64,000 nucleotides of DNA from an uncultured Marinobacter sp. (GCF_947259545.1 NZ_CAMYMK010000011.1:248001-312000), one strand, 5' to 3'. Shown: positions 7,717 through 17,143, numbered from the stretch's first letter. Numbers and translations are program-made. The notes: generated by a model from the letters alone, not told the origin.

Positions 7717-9114
7717 ATGTTTGCACTGATCAACTTCTCTTATCTGGCGGCTGCCGTTTGCTTCATCCTCGGCATCAAGGGCATGACCAAACCCAGTACC
7801 GCTGTCCGCGGTAACCAGCTCGCTGCTATCGGCATGCTCATTGCCGTCGTTGCCGCGCTGCTCCACAAGGAAATCATCAGTTACGCGACCATCATCGCCG
7901 GTATGCTGCTGGGCGCCGCCATTGGCGTCTGGCTGGCCAGGCGCACCGCCATGACCCAGATGCCGGAACTGGTGGCCAGCCTCAACGGTATCGGCGGTGC
8001 CGCTTCCGTCACGGTCGCCACCAGCACCTGGCTCCATGCCCTGGCTACCGACAACCTCGGCACCACAGGCTGGACCGTGGCGATTCTGGTATCCATTGTG
8101 ATCGGCGCGGTCACTCTCTCCGGCTCGCTGGTTGCAGTGCTCAAGCTGCACGGCAGCATTGGCGACTCCGGCAGGAACCGAGCCTGGCAATCGGTCGCCC
8201 TGCTCACATTGGTCGCCGTTGTTGTCGGTAGCGTGCTGTTTGCCGCCGGCACTGGCGCGCAACCGCTGGCATTGGCCGCGCTGGTTGGGCTGTGTCTGCT
8301 GTTGGGCGTTGGCCTGGTGCAGCCAATCGGTGGCGCTGACATGCCCGTGGTTGTCGCCCTGCTGAACGCCTACTCAGGTCTGGCCGGCGCCGCCACCGGC
8401 TTTGTGTTGGGCAACCAGGGGCTGATCATCACCGGCTCACTGGTCGGTGCCTCCGGCCTGATTCTGACGGCGGTCATGTGTAAAGCGATGAACCGGTCAC
8501 TGCCGAACGTGCTGTTTGGGGGCGCATTCGGTCAGAGCGGAGGCGACGCCAAAGCGCAGGATGAAGGGGATTTTTACGCTGGTAAGGTGAAATACGCCAC
8601 CGCCGATGACCTGGCGTTGCTACTGGATAGCGCCCGCAAGGTGGTCATGGTCCCCGGCTACGGGTTGGCTGTGGCCCAGGCCCAGCATGCCGTTAAAGAA
8701 CTGGCGTCCCAGCTTGAAAGCCGTGGTGCCAGCGTCAGCTACGCCATCCATCCTGTTGCAGGTCGGATGCCCGGACACATGAACGTACTGCTGGCTGAAG
8801 CCGAAATACCCTATGACCAGCTCAAGGACATGGATGCCATTAACCCGGAACTGCCCCAGGCCGATGTGGTCATCGTTCTCGGTGCCAACGACGTGGTCAA
8901 TCCGGCCGCTGCCGAGGAGCCCAGCTCCCCCATCTACGGCATGCCTATACTCAACGTTCACAAGGCGAAAACCGTGGTCGTTGTGAAGCGCAGCCTCTCC
9001 CCCGGTTTTGCAGGCATTCCCAACAGCCTGTTCATCAAGGATAACAGCCTGATGCTGAAGGGAGACGCCAAGGACGTATTGCAGGCAACCACACGGGCCA
9101 TCAAGGACCTGTAG
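7717..9114 (+). CDS. pntB: NAD(P) transhydrogenase subunit beta
   Basis: A 465-aa protein with a multi-helix membrane domain (about residues 1-270) and a C-terminal NADP(H)-binding domain (about 285-465). The latter includes MVPGYGLAVAQAQHAV, HPVAGRMPGHMNVLLAEA and VIVLGANDVVNPAA, all typical of dIII. With PntAA and PntAB it uses the proton gradient to reduce NADP+ with NADH. It is the last gene of the mqo-pnt operon, with an 87-nt gap before the pilU start. Confidence 0.95.
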   Translation: MFALINFSYLAAAVCFILGIKGMTKPSTAVRGNQLAAIGMLIAVVAALLHKEIISYATIIAGMLLGAAIGVWLARRTAMTQMPELVASLNGIGGAASVTVATSTWLHALATDNLGTTGWTVAILVSIVIGAVTLSGSLVAVLKLHGSIGDSGRNRAWQSVALLTLVAVVVGSVLFAAGTGAQPLALAALVGLCLLLGVGLVQPIGGADMPVVVALLNAYSGLAGAATGFVLGNQGLIITGSLVGASGLILTAVMCKAMNRSLPNVLFGGAFGQSGGDAKAQDEGDFYAGKVKYATADDLALLLDSARKVVMVPGYGLAVAQAQHAVKELASQLESRGASVSYAIHPVAGRMPGHMNVLLAEAEIPYDQLKDMDAINPELPQADVVIVLGANDVVNPAAAEEPSSPIYGMPILNVHKAKTVVVVKRSLSPGFAGIPNSLFIKDNSLMLKGDAKDVLQATTRAIKDL

Positions 9115-9201
9115 ATACGGGTCCCCTTGGCTTTGGTACGACGTTTACGGGTTACAATGAGCTATACTCCGGTCGATCACCCCGGCATCTCAGGAGACCC
9201 C

Positions 9202-10302
9202 ATGGAACTGTCAACGTACCTCAAAGTCATGGCGGACAAAGGAGCTTCGGATATTTATCTGACCACCGGCGCTCCGATCATGATGAAGGTTGAGGGCCAT
9301 ACTGCCCCCATTACCGATACGCGTCTTTCGGAGGGGGCTGTAAAAGCGCTGGCTTACTCGATCATGAACGACAGGCAGCGGGCTGAATTCGAGAAGAACC
9401 TGGAGCTCGACATTGCCATTGGCGTCCACGACATCGGTCGGTTCCGGGTGAATGCATTCTGGCAGAGGGGCGAAGTCAGCCTGGTGATTCGACACCTGCG
9501 AACGGACATCCCCTCTATTCAGGCCCTGGGCCTGCCAAACCTGCTGGAACAGCTGATCATGGAACCCCGGGGACTGATCCTGGTGGTGGGCTCTACCGGC
9601 TCGGGAAAATCCACCACCCTGGCCTCGATGATCGACTACCGAAACAGCCACAGCACCGGCCACATTCTCACTATCGAAGATCCGATTGAATACACCCACA
9701 GCCACAAGCTCAGCGTAGTCAACCAGCGAGAGGTGGGTGTCGACACCCGCTCCTACACCGAGGCCCTGCGCCGGGCCATGCGCGAAGCGCCGGATGTCAT
9801 CATGATCGGGGAAATTCGCGACCGGGAAACCATGAAGCAGGCACTGACTTACGCGGAAACCGGCCACCTGTGTATTTCCACCCTGCACGCCAGCAATGTG
9901 GACCAGGCCATGCGACGGATCGTCAACTTTTTCCCCGAGCATGCCCATAAAGAACTGTTTATGGACCTGAGCATGCATCTTAAAGCCGTAGTCGCGCAGC
10001 GCCTGTTGCGCGGCAGAGACGGTACACGGTCTCCCGCAGTCGAAGTCATGCGCTCCAGTCCCTACATCCGTGATCTGATTAACAAGGGCGAGATCGATGG
10101 CGTCAGCGAGATCATGGAGAAGAGTAACGAAATGGGCATGAAAACCTTTGACCAGGCCATTCTGGAACTTTATCACCAGGGGATAATCTCTCAGGAGGAA
10201 GCGCTGGGCAACGCCGATTCCCGCCACAACCTGGAAGTCAAAATCCGCCTGGAACATGGCGGGCTTGCGTCCGGAGGTGGGCTCAGCATCGATCGTGAAT
10301 GA
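9202..10302 (+). CDS. pilU: Type IV pilus retraction ATPase PilU
   Basis: A 366-aa PilT-family hexameric ATPase that assists pilus retraction. The start MELSTYLKVMADKGASDIYL matches PilU/PilT. The Walker A motif GSTGSGKST sits near residue 130, the Walker B region VIMIGEIRD near 199, followed by a GHLCISTLHA segment. The longer C-terminal tail, with ISQEEALGNADSRHNLEVKIRL, favours PilU over PilT. The frame is open back to a TTG at 9127, but the ATG at 9202 with an upstream AGGAGA is the likely start. No pilT or other pilus gene is adjacent. Confidence 0.88.
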   Translation: MELSTYLKVMADKGASDIYLTTGAPIMMKVEGHTAPITDTRLSEGAVKALAYSIMNDRQRAEFEKNLELDIAIGVHDIGRFRVNAFWQRGEVSLVIRHLRTDIPSIQALGLPNLLEQLIMEPRGLILVVGSTGSGKSTTLASMIDYRNSHSTGHILTIEDPIEYTHSHKLSVVNQREVGVDTRSYTEALRRAMREAPDVIMIGEIRDRETMKQALTYAETGHLCISTLHASNVDQAMRRIVNFFPEHAHKELFMDLSMHLKAVVAQRLLRGRDGTRSPAVEVMRSSPYIRDLINKGEIDGVSEIMEKSNEMGMKTFDQAILELYHQGIISQEEALGNADSRHNLEVKIRLEHGGLASGGGLSIDRE

Positions 10303-10454
10303 TGAAAAGCCCAAACCAGCTCAGTGATCAGGGGTGGCCACAGAAAGTGGCCCAGAATCACCTTCAGTAATGTAGCGGAATCCCACACTCTGTCGATGCT
10401 GACAGGCTCTGTGAGCGCCCTCCCGGATAACAAGAATCTCAAAGGTGATCGTTA

Positions 10455-12050
10455 ATGCAAACAGTGGATTATGTGATTGTAGGTGGTGGTTCCAGCGGTT
10501 GTGCGCTGGCCGGTCGGCTCAGCGAGGACGCCAATTCCACCGTTGCCCTGATTGAGGCCGGATCACGCAAGGGCGCCAGCTGGCTGATCCAGACACCAGC
10601 CGCGGTGGTCGCGATGGTGCCGAAGAACATCAACAACTGGGCGTTCGAGACAGTGCCGCAGCCGGGCCTGAACGGCCGGCGTGGCTACCAGCCCCGTGGC
10701 AAGGTGCTGGGTGGTTCGTCCGCCATCAATGCCATGGCGTACATTCGTGGCCACGCCAGTGACTATGACGACTGGGCAGCCCAGGGCAATGACGGATGGG
10801 CCTTCAAGGATGTTTTGCCCTACTTCAAGAAGTCCGAAGGTAATCAGACTCTGCAGGATGAATGGCATGGCACTGATGGGCCACTGAAAGTCAGCAACCT
10901 GCAAAGCGACAATCCTTTCCAGCAGCATTATCTGAGGGCGGCCGAACAGGTGGGCTACCCGCTGACCGACGATTTCAACGGCCCTCAGCAGGAAGGTATT
11001 GGCCTGTACCAGGTAACCCAGCTCAATGGTGAGCGCTGGAGCACCTACCGCGGTTATCTGCTACCCCATATCGACAGCCGTCCCAACCTGACCATCGAAT
11101 CCGATGCGCTGGCACAACGCGTTCTGTTCGAGGGCAAGCGCGCGGTCGGTGTCGAATTCCTGCAAAACGGCCAGCTAAGACAGATTCGGGCACGGAAAGA
11201 AGTGGTGCTGAGCGCCGGCGCCTTCCAGTCACCGCAACTGCTGATGCTGTCCGGAGTGGGAGATACCGATGAGCTCAACGCCGCAGGCGTGCCTGTGGTG
11301 CATCATCTTCCCGGCGTGGGCAAAAACCTTCAGGACCACCCGGATTTCATCTTTGGCTATAAATCCAAGGATGCCAACCTGCTGGGCCTGTCATTGAAAG
11401 GCGGCCTGCACGGCATCCGTCAGTTTATGCGTTATCGCAAAGAGCGGCGCGGTTTGCTCGCCTCGAATTTCGCCGAGGGGGGCGGCTTCCTGAAAACCGA
11501 TCCGCAGCAGAGCGCACCGGATATCCAACTGCATTTTGTGATTGCCCTGGTGGATGATCACGCCCGTACCCTGCATGGAGGCCACGGCTTCTCCTGTCAC
11601 GTCTGCCTGTTGCGCCCGAAGAGCCGCGGCACTGTATCCATCAAGGACAACTCGGCACAGACCCCGCCGGTGATCGACCCGAAATTCTTTGACCACCCCG
11701 ATGATATCGAAGCCATGGTCAAGGGCTACAAAATGACCGATCAGCTGATGAAGGCGCCGGCACTGGCCCGCTTCATCACCAAAGACCCGTTTACCGAAAA
11801 CGTCACCACCGACGATGACATCCGCGAGGTGCTCCGGGCACGGACCGACACCGTGTATCACCCGGTGGGCACCTGCAAGATGGGCATCGACGACATGGCC
11901 GTGGTCGATCCGCAATTACGGGTTTATGGACTGGAGGGACTGCGGGTAGTGGACGCGTCCATAATGCCCAGCATCATTGGCGGCAACACCAATGCGCCGG
12001 CGGTGATGATCGCGGAGAAAGCGGCTGACCTGATGCGGGAAAGCGAGTGA
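10455..12050 (+). CDS. GMC-family FAD-dependent oxidoreductase (choline/alcohol dehydrogenase-like)
   Basis: A 531-aa flavoenzyme of the glucose-methanol-choline family. The FAD-binding start is DYVIVGGGSSGCALAGRL, the GMC signature RGKVLGGSSAINAMAYIRG lies near residue 80, and the catalytic-region motif HPVGTCKMG is near residue 471. No signal peptide is visible, so it is cytoplasmic or membrane-associated. Relatives oxidise choline, aliphatic alcohols (AlkJ) or polyethylene glycol. The lack of betaine aldehyde dehydrogenase or bet genes nearby makes a medium-chain alcohol dehydrogenase at least as likely as choline dehydrogenase. Confidence 0.88.
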   Translation: MQTVDYVIVGGGSSGCALAGRLSEDANSTVALIEAGSRKGASWLIQTPAAVVAMVPKNINNWAFETVPQPGLNGRRGYQPRGKVLGGSSAINAMAYIRGHASDYDDWAAQGNDGWAFKDVLPYFKKSEGNQTLQDEWHGTDGPLKVSNLQSDNPFQQHYLRAAEQVGYPLTDDFNGPQQEGIGLYQVTQLNGERWSTYRGYLLPHIDSRPNLTIESDALAQRVLFEGKRAVGVEFLQNGQLRQIRARKEVVLSAGAFQSPQLLMLSGVGDTDELNAAGVPVVHHLPGVGKNLQDHPDFIFGYKSKDANLLGLSLKGGLHGIRQFMRYRKERRGLLASNFAEGGGFLKTDPQQSAPDIQLHFVIALVDDHARTLHGGHGFSCHVCLLRPKSRGTVSIKDNSAQTPPVIDPKFFDHPDDIEAMVKGYKMTDQLMKAPALARFITKDPFTENVTTDDDIREVLRARTDTVYHPVGTCKMGIDDMAVVDPQLRVYGLEGLRVVDASIMPSIIGGNTNAPAVMIAEKAADLMRESE

Positions 12051-12058
12051 GCGGGGGC

Positions 12059-13369
12059 TCACTTCTCCTCACTTGTCAGCCGGGCAACCACCGCCGCAAG
12101 ATCGATCATGCCCTTCTCCACCTGCTGAATGCCGCTGGCAACCCCGGAAATTTCGCCGGAACTGCGGCGGGACAGCTCGGACACGCCGTCCATGCTGGAA
12201 CGTAAGGACTCGATCAGGTGGCTGTTCCTGCCGACCACGGCGGAAATTTCTTCCAGCGAATGGGCGGTTTTTGCTGCCAGTTGACGCACCTCGTCCGCCA
12301 CCACTGCGAAACCACGACCCGTTTCTCCGGCACGGGCGGCCTCGATGGCGGCATTCAGCGCCAGCAGGTTGGTCTGTTCTGCCACGGTACGAATCGTGCT
12401 GACAATGTTGCCGATCTGATCCGCCTGGGTTTCCAGATCCCGGCTGACCTCCGCCGCGCTGGCCACTTCCGCCAGGGTGGACTCCGAGGTTTCCACGGCT
12501 ACCGCCAGTGCGCGGTTAGCCTCGGCGGCAATCTGTGAGGTTTCTTCGGACGTGGACGCGGCCACTTCGGCTGCCTCCCGGGCATTACTCACCCGGGCGG
12601 TGATGTCTGCGGCGAACTTGATCACCTTGTAAACCTGCCCCGTCGCATCCCGGACCGGACTGTAGGTCGCTTCCAGCCAGATACTCCGCCCGCTCTTGTC
12701 CTTGCGCTCAAACTGGCCCGCAAAGCTCTCTCCCCGGGACAGGCGACTCCAGAAGTCGGGATTATTCCGATAGAAGTCATCAAAACAGAACATCTTGTGA
12801 TGCTGATGAAGGATTTCGTCCTTGCTGTAACCGGTAGTGGTGAGGAAATTATCATTGGCTTCGAGTATCTCGCCATCCGGCGTGAACTTGATCACCGCCA
12901 TGTAGCGGTCAATCGCATCCAGCATGGCGCTGTCATCTGCTGCCTTGTCCTGAGCGGCAGTGGCGTCCCTGGCGATCTTGACCACCTTGAAGACGTCGCC
13001 ATCATCATTGGTTACCGGGAAATAGGTGGCTTCCACCCACACCCGTCGACCATCCCTCGAGTAGCGGGGGAAGGTTCCCTGCTGCGAAATGCCACGTCCC
13101 AGCTCTTCCCAGAAGCGCTGATACTCGCTGGAGGAGGCGTAGTCCGCATCACACAATAACCGGTGGTGCTTACCAACCAGTTCCTGGCGCTGGTATCCCA
13201 CCACAGACAGCAGGATATCGTTGGCCGCCTCGATGACCCCGGAACGACTAAATTCGATGTACCCGATCTGGGAGCTGATGGCGTCCAGGATTTGCCGCAT
13301 CCTGGCGTAGTCACTCCGGGAAATCTCAAGCTCTTCTGTCAATTCCGCAATGCGATGGCGACCAAACAT
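12059..13369 (-). CDS. Soluble PAS-PAS methyl-accepting chemotaxis protein
   Basis: A 436-aa chemoreceptor without obvious transmembrane segments. Two PAS domains (roughly residues 20-135 and 140-260) each contain the PAC-type segments ending [10 protein letters not shown] or [11 protein letters not shown] short signalling domain follows, whose hairpin tip is intact ([18 protein letters not shown], then [15 protein letters not shown]). It probably senses internal redox or energy state through PAS-bound heme or flavin, as Aer-like soluble receptors do. The ATG at 13369, with GGAGGG 6 nt upstream, is preferred to the ATG at 13438. It is convergent with the GMC gene, 8 nt apart. Confidence 0.88.
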   Translation of the reverse strand: MFGRHRIAELTEELEISRSDYARMRQILDAISSQIGYIEFSRSGVIEAANDILLSVVGYQRQELVGKHHRLLCDADYASSSEYQRFWEELGRGISQQGTFPRYSRDGRRVWVEATYFPVTNDDGDVFKVVKIARDATAAQDKAADDSAMLDAIDRYMAVIKFTPDGEILEANDNFLTTTGYSKDEILHQHHKMFCFDDFYRNNPDFWSRLSRGESFAGQFERKDKSGRSIWLEATYSPVRDATGQVYKVIKFAADITARVSNAREAAEVAASTSEETSQIAAEANRALAVAVETSESTLAEVASAAEVSRDLETQADQIGNIVSTIRTVAEQTNLLALNAAIEAARAGETGRGFAVVADEVRQLAAKTAHSLEEISAVVGRNSHLIESLRSSMDGVSELSRRSSGEISGVASGIQQVEKGMIDLAAVVARLTSEEK

Positions 13370-13381
13370 ATCATGCCCTCC

Positions 13382-13425
13382 GTGATTGGATGGATGAATC
13401 CATTGATTCAAATATAACCAATCAC
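13382..13425. promoter_or_regulatory. Nested inverted repeats upstream of the soluble chemoreceptor
   Basis: An outer 8-bp repeat (GTGATTGG at 13382-13389, CCAATCAC at 13418-13425) encloses a second dyad, GAATC-CATT-GATTC (13396-13409). It lies 13-56 nt before the chosen start of the minus-strand chemoreceptor gene. It could be a regulator-binding site or a 5' leader structure; no matching consensus is recognised. Confidence 0.35.
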
Positions 13426-13533
13426 TAAGGGAAACCACGTAGTTTAAAGTAGGTATAAGGAAAAGATTTGTAATTAACGGCTACACTTGTTGAGTGCTCT
13501 CTGATTGGCTCCAACTGCTCAGAACAGCCGTGC

Positions 13534-14238
13534 CTAGTGCTCACCGCCCACTCGGAAGAACCCCAAATCCTGTAACGGCAGCTCCAGAACCGAGTCGTCG
13601 AGGATAATGGGCACCGAGCGTTTATCGGGAATGACCGTGGCCGAGAACCGGTTTTTTACCGGTGACTCGATATCCAGGTCCAGATTCAGCGAGGTCGCCA
13701 ATTCCGTATCCACAGACGGCCTCACCACCTGGTCAATGGCCGCCAGAACCTCGCCGTTGTACTGCAGACGCACCATCGTATCCACCGGCACGACAATATC
13801 CACGGGCAGATCAAACCGCACCGGCAACACGCCTCTGACAGGCAGCTCCGGCAGCCAGGAATAGATCATTCCAGTATCGGCGGAAACGTCCAGATCCGTC
13901 TCAACGGTTAATGTGTCCCGATAGCGGATCTCCATGCGAAGGGGGATCTGTGTGTCCAGATCAAGGTTCGTGCGGTACTGCCCTTTCAGGGGCAGTGGCA
14001 GGGCTTCGTGCCGGAAAGGAACACTGACATCCACCCGGCCCAGCAGAGTGAGCTCGGCATTCTCCTCGGTATGGGCGTCAACCCTCAGCTCCGCAGGCAG
14101 CCGCAACAGCGCGAACTGATCGGTCAGAGAGACCCCGATAATCACCCGTGTGTATAACAGGAACCCGACAACCAGTCCCAGCGCCAGCACCAGCAGAAAC
14201 AGCCAGCCATACAGGATCCAGCGTCCAAGAGCACTCAT
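13534..14238 (-). CDS. Uncharacterised single-span membrane protein, paralogue B
   Basis: A 234-aa protein not assigned to a named family. One transmembrane helix lies near residues 8-30; the rest is a beta-rich extracytoplasmic region in which short segments such as VDVSVPFR, LPLPLKG, IPLRMEI and VPVRFDLPVDIVVPV recur. The end, LELPLQDLGFF, parallels LELPIREIGLS in the protein encoded just upstream. The two therefore look like a tandem duplication. Its ATG overlaps the stop of that paralogue by 4 nt. Function unknown; the alternating hydrophobic strands suggest a lipid- or wall-facing elongated fold, which is inference only. Confidence 0.75.
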   Translation of the reverse strand: MSALGRWILYGWLFLLVLALGLVVGFLLYTRVIIGVSLTDQFALLRLPAELRVDAHTEENAELTLLGRVDVSVPFRHEALPLPLKGQYRTNLDLDTQIPLRMEIRYRDTLTVETDLDVSADTGMIYSWLPELPVRGVLPVRFDLPVDIVVPVDTMVRLQYNGEVLAAIDQVVRPSVDTELATSLNLDLDIESPVKNRFSATVIPDKRSVPIILDDSVLELPLQDLGFFRVGGEH

Positions 14239-14999
14239 TGCCGTGGCTGCTCCGAGGGTGTGTCGTCGTAGGGGTTCGGTTCCGATGTATCCTGCGGCGA
14301 CCAGGAAAGTCCAATCTCGCGAATCGGCAGCTCCAGGTCCATTTCCGCCAGCAACGCATCGGCAGGCTCCAGGATGGTCGCGTAAGCATTGATACGTGAC
14401 CGGACCGGTACAGACATCGCGGTTTTCAGCGGGATATCCGTGGCAATATCCACTTTCAGGGGCACCTTCAGAGATTCCAGCAGTTCAACCTGAGCGGGGG
14501 CGGTGAACTTCAGATCCACCATCTGGTCAATCGCGATCTGTTCGTCCAGGGGAATGGTTGCCTTGACTGGCAACTCACCGCGCAACGGCAATTCAAACCA
14601 TTTGCCAAGCGCTTTGACTTCCACATTACCGTCCACTGCAATGGTCTGATCCAGCTCGATGTTCTGGCGCAGCGGCACCACCATCTGTATCGGTACGGCG
14701 CTGTCGAAAGTCACCGACACGTTCAGGGTGTCGCGAATCGGCAGCGTCAGGGTCTGGTCGATGGGCACCGTTGTGGAGAGCACGGTATCCAGTTCAATAT
14801 CCAGACTGTCCAGAATGTCGATGCCCACGGCCATGGGCTCGGGAATGGACACCTTCGCCTGCTGGTCACGAAGCAACAGCTCCGCACCCAGATTCTTCCA
14901 CAGCCAGTAGGCGCCGGTAGCCCCCAATGCGATAGCCAGAATCAGCAAGACTCCGGCAAGGGCCAACCATGTCTTGCGAACCGTAATCTGAATTGCCAT
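14235..14999 (-). CDS. Uncharacterised single-span membrane protein, paralogue A
   Basis: A 254-aa protein with one N-terminal transmembrane helix (about residues 10-33) and a beta-rich extracytoplasmic domain built from repeating units such as VPIDQTLTLPIRDTLNVSV, VPLRQNIELDQTI and IPLDEQIAIDQMVDL. A short C-terminal tail is Pro/Ser-rich. It shares architecture, repeat style and C-terminal motif (LELPIREIGL) with the next gene, with which it overlaps by ATGA. It sits 24 nt downstream of the DUF445 gene, so the series is probably co-transcribed. No function is known to me. Confidence 0.75.
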   Translation of the reverse strand: MAIQITVRKTWLALAGVLLILAIALGATGAYWLWKNLGAELLLRDQQAKVSIPEPMAVGIDILDSLDIELDTVLSTTVPIDQTLTLPIRDTLNVSVTFDSAVPIQMVVPLRQNIELDQTIAVDGNVEVKALGKWFELPLRGELPVKATIPLDEQIAIDQMVDLKFTAPAQVELLESLKVPLKVDIATDIPLKTAMSVPVRSRINAYATILEPADALLAEMDLELPIREIGLSWSPQDTSEPNPYDDTPSEQPRQ

Positions 15000-15023
15000 A
15001 GCGGATTCCCTGAACCAGACCCG

Positions 15024-16247
15024 TTATCCGAACATGAAGGTAAGCTGAAATACCCCCACACAAAAGCCCAGTGCCGCACCGACGGCAATCAGTATCCACT
15101 CATCCTGCTCAAACGCCGGCCTCAGCATGCCCTCGAACTCCGTGGGTTTGAGGCTCTGCAAGCGGGTCGACAGGGTATGCTCCAGGTCCAGGGCCTCATC
15201 GGCATAATCTTCGATGTGTTTCAGCGTGGCTGGCAGCCGCTGAATCAGCCGTTTCACGGCACTGGACTTCATGTCACGATAATTCTGCGTGCCCACGGCA
15301 AAGGTGACGAAGGGCTTGGCCAGGTTGGTCTGCTCGTCGACCGCGCGCTGCACGTGGCGTCCGATCATATCGAACACCTTGTCCGCGTAGGGGCCCTTCA
15401 GAATGCCTTCGATGATATTCGACGGCGTCAGAACGTAGGAGGACACCAGACGACCGTAATCACTGGCCACTTCATTCTGACGCTTCATGAACAGCCCCTG
15501 AATATTGAACGGGCCGATGCGCATCAGCTCTTTGGGGTTGAAGATCATCTGCAGGGCGATGGCGTTGGTAGCATAGCCCACCAGCAGACCGAACGCCGGC
15601 AGGAGCCAGCCCTGCTGGAAGAACAGCCAGACACACATCTGGACCAGGCCGAACACAAAACCGAAATAAAGACCCGAGCGCCCGATAAAACGGAACTCGG
15701 CGGCGCCCACTTCCTGGAAGATCTTGTTCAACAAGGCCTTGTCACGGCTGAGGTTGGTAACCACCATATCTTCAAGGTCATACATCTGGGAAATGTTGAC
15801 CTTAAGCTGATTCATGATGTCATTGATCAGTTTGGGAGCATCCCGCTTGACGCGCTTGTAGATCTGCCGTTTGACCATTTCCGGCAAGGATTCCCAGAGC
15901 CTCGGTTCGTACTCCAGCATCACCTGGTCGACGATTTCCTCGATCATGCCGTTCAACGCCGGCTCCAGCGCATTGGCCACTTTATCGGCGTCCAGGCGGG
16001 AAAAGATCTCTTCCTGGGTAATGAGATGAGTGGTGATGGTTTCCACCGAAATTGCGGCCATTTTCGCCGCCCGTCGGGGGATAATGCCCTGCCAGCCCAG
16101 GAAAGGAGGCTTGCCCACAAATTCCAGCGGCTGAAACATCATCTTGATGGCTATGACGTTGGTGACATAGCCGACAACACCGCTAATCACCGGCATCGAC
16201 AGATACAGCCACAGGTTTGACACGAAGTCATTCACTACCGCTTCCAT
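15024..16247 (-). CDS. DUF445 family membrane protein
   Basis: A 407-aa membrane protein with hydrophobic helices near the N-terminus (about residues 12-35), around 195-235, and at the very C-terminus (WILIAVGAALGFCVGVFQL). The segments VTNVIAIKMMFQPLEFVG and YATNAIALQMIFNPKEL are two copies of the DUF445 (YheB-like) signature. The function of the family is unsettled. It is 20 nt downstream of the Abi-alpha-like gene and 24 nt upstream of the paralogue pair, so a four-gene operon is likely. Confidence 0.85.
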   Translation of the reverse strand: MEAVVNDFVSNLWLYLSMPVISGVVGYVTNVIAIKMMFQPLEFVGKPPFLGWQGIIPRRAAKMAAISVETITTHLITQEEIFSRLDADKVANALEPALNGMIEEIVDQVMLEYEPRLWESLPEMVKRQIYKRVKRDAPKLINDIMNQLKVNISQMYDLEDMVVTNLSRDKALLNKIFQEVGAAEFRFIGRSGLYFGFVFGLVQMCVWLFFQQGWLLPAFGLLVGYATNAIALQMIFNPKELMRIGPFNIQGLFMKRQNEVASDYGRLVSSYVLTPSNIIEGILKGPYADKVFDMIGRHVQRAVDEQTNLAKPFVTFAVGTQNYRDMKSSAVKRLIQRLPATLKHIEDYADEALDLEHTLSTRLQSLKPTEFEGMLRPAFEQDEWILIAVGAALGFCVGVFQLTFMFG

Positions 16248-16267
16248 ACTCGCAATTCCAACCGTTT

Positions 16268-17026
16268 TTATTGTTTGCCCGTCGCACCCGGTGACTCACC
16301 ATTTTCACGGCAGTCGAGCGTTTTAGACCAAAGGGTTTTACCGAGATCCGAAATTGAAAAGGACAGCCGCTGAAAGCGCACTTTCATGCCGGCCTGACTC
16401 TCTATATCGGTAGTCAGAGCGCGTACCGCCAGACCGTTCTCGATACTCTCGTAATTCTGCACCAGCGTCTTGAACGAAGGTCCGGTTTCGATCAGTCCCA
16501 GCTGTATCAGGTGGTTTAAATAATAAGGCGCCCACTGGCCCAGCATCAGCCCCGACTCCTGGGCAATCCGGCTCAGATGCCCCCGCAGCCGATAAACCGG
16601 CTTCCCCAGCCGACCAATCACATCCATATGACACATGGCGTGGGGCTGTTCATCCGAGACCAGGGCCAATACCCGGAGTTCGTCAGGGACCAGTTGCTGC
16701 ACAATGATGCGGATCAGGTCATCCGTAGCGGATTCTTTGGTCTGGTATATCGAACGATGATGCAGGTCCTGCAGAATGCCGGCGGTATCTGCCGTCACCA
16801 AAGTCGGCGTGATATCGTCAGAATTCCCATGGGACAAGCCATTACCATCCAGCCTCTGGAGCCGGTTTCTGAGCGCCAGAAGCAACTGGTTTTCAACTTC
16901 CGAAGCAACGGCCGCAGCACGCTGAACGGGCGGTAGCTCCCCGAGTGCTGACCGGAGACGCAGTAGGGTACGGTTGCCCGGCACGAAGGGCACCGGTAAT
17001 CCTGACGTTAGCTTTCGCTTGTCCAT
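16268..17026 (-). CDS. DUF4393 / Abi-alpha-like protein
   Basis: A 252-aa soluble protein. The N-terminal half has helical segments including PPVQRAAAVASEVENQLLLALRN, written here only as a landmark near residues 32-54. The second half carries LVPDELRVLALVSDEQ and, further on, YLNHLIQLGLIETGP. This arrangement resembles the DUF4393 (Abi-alpha) family, some members of which are linked to abortive infection, but the match is by eye and moderate. It is the first gene of the minus-strand operon with DUF445 and the two paralogues. It could equally be a membrane-stress protein without any role in phage defence. Confidence 0.55.
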   Translation of the reverse strand: MDKRKLTSGLPVPFVPGNRTLLRLRSALGELPPVQRAAAVASEVENQLLLALRNRLQRLDGNGLSHGNSDDITPTLVTADTAGILQDLHHRSIYQTKESATDDLIRIIVQQLVPDELRVLALVSDEQPHAMCHMDVIGRLGKPVYRLRGHLSRIAQESGLMLGQWAPYYLNHLIQLGLIETGPSFKTLVQNYESIENGLAVRALTTDIESQAGMKVRFQRLSFSISDLGKTLWSKTLDCRENGESPGATGKQ

Positions 17027-17070
17027 CGCGCTCGCCTGACAATCTTATTGTTGTGAATGCTGACAATTTT

Positions 17071-17086
17071 CGTGACATATGTCACA
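17071..17086. promoter_or_regulatory. CRP/Vfr-like palindromic site in the divergent promoter region
   Basis: GTGACATATGTCAC (17072-17085) is a perfect 14-bp palindrome, and with its flanks CGTGACATATGTCACA it fits the CRP/Vfr pattern TGTGA-N6-TCACA except for the first base. It lies 46 nt before the start of the Abi-alpha-like gene and 59 nt before the 68-aa gene. One dimeric regulator could therefore control both directions. Confidence 0.6.
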
Positions 17087-17143
17087 TTTTTAAAATAAGG
17101 TTGCAAGAACAAATTAACAAAAACAAACGTAAAAAGGCGCACA

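Noticed and set aside
9127..9201. Longer start of pilU from a TTG
   Set aside because: The added 25 residues do not resemble PilU, and an AGGAGA precedes the ATG at 9202.
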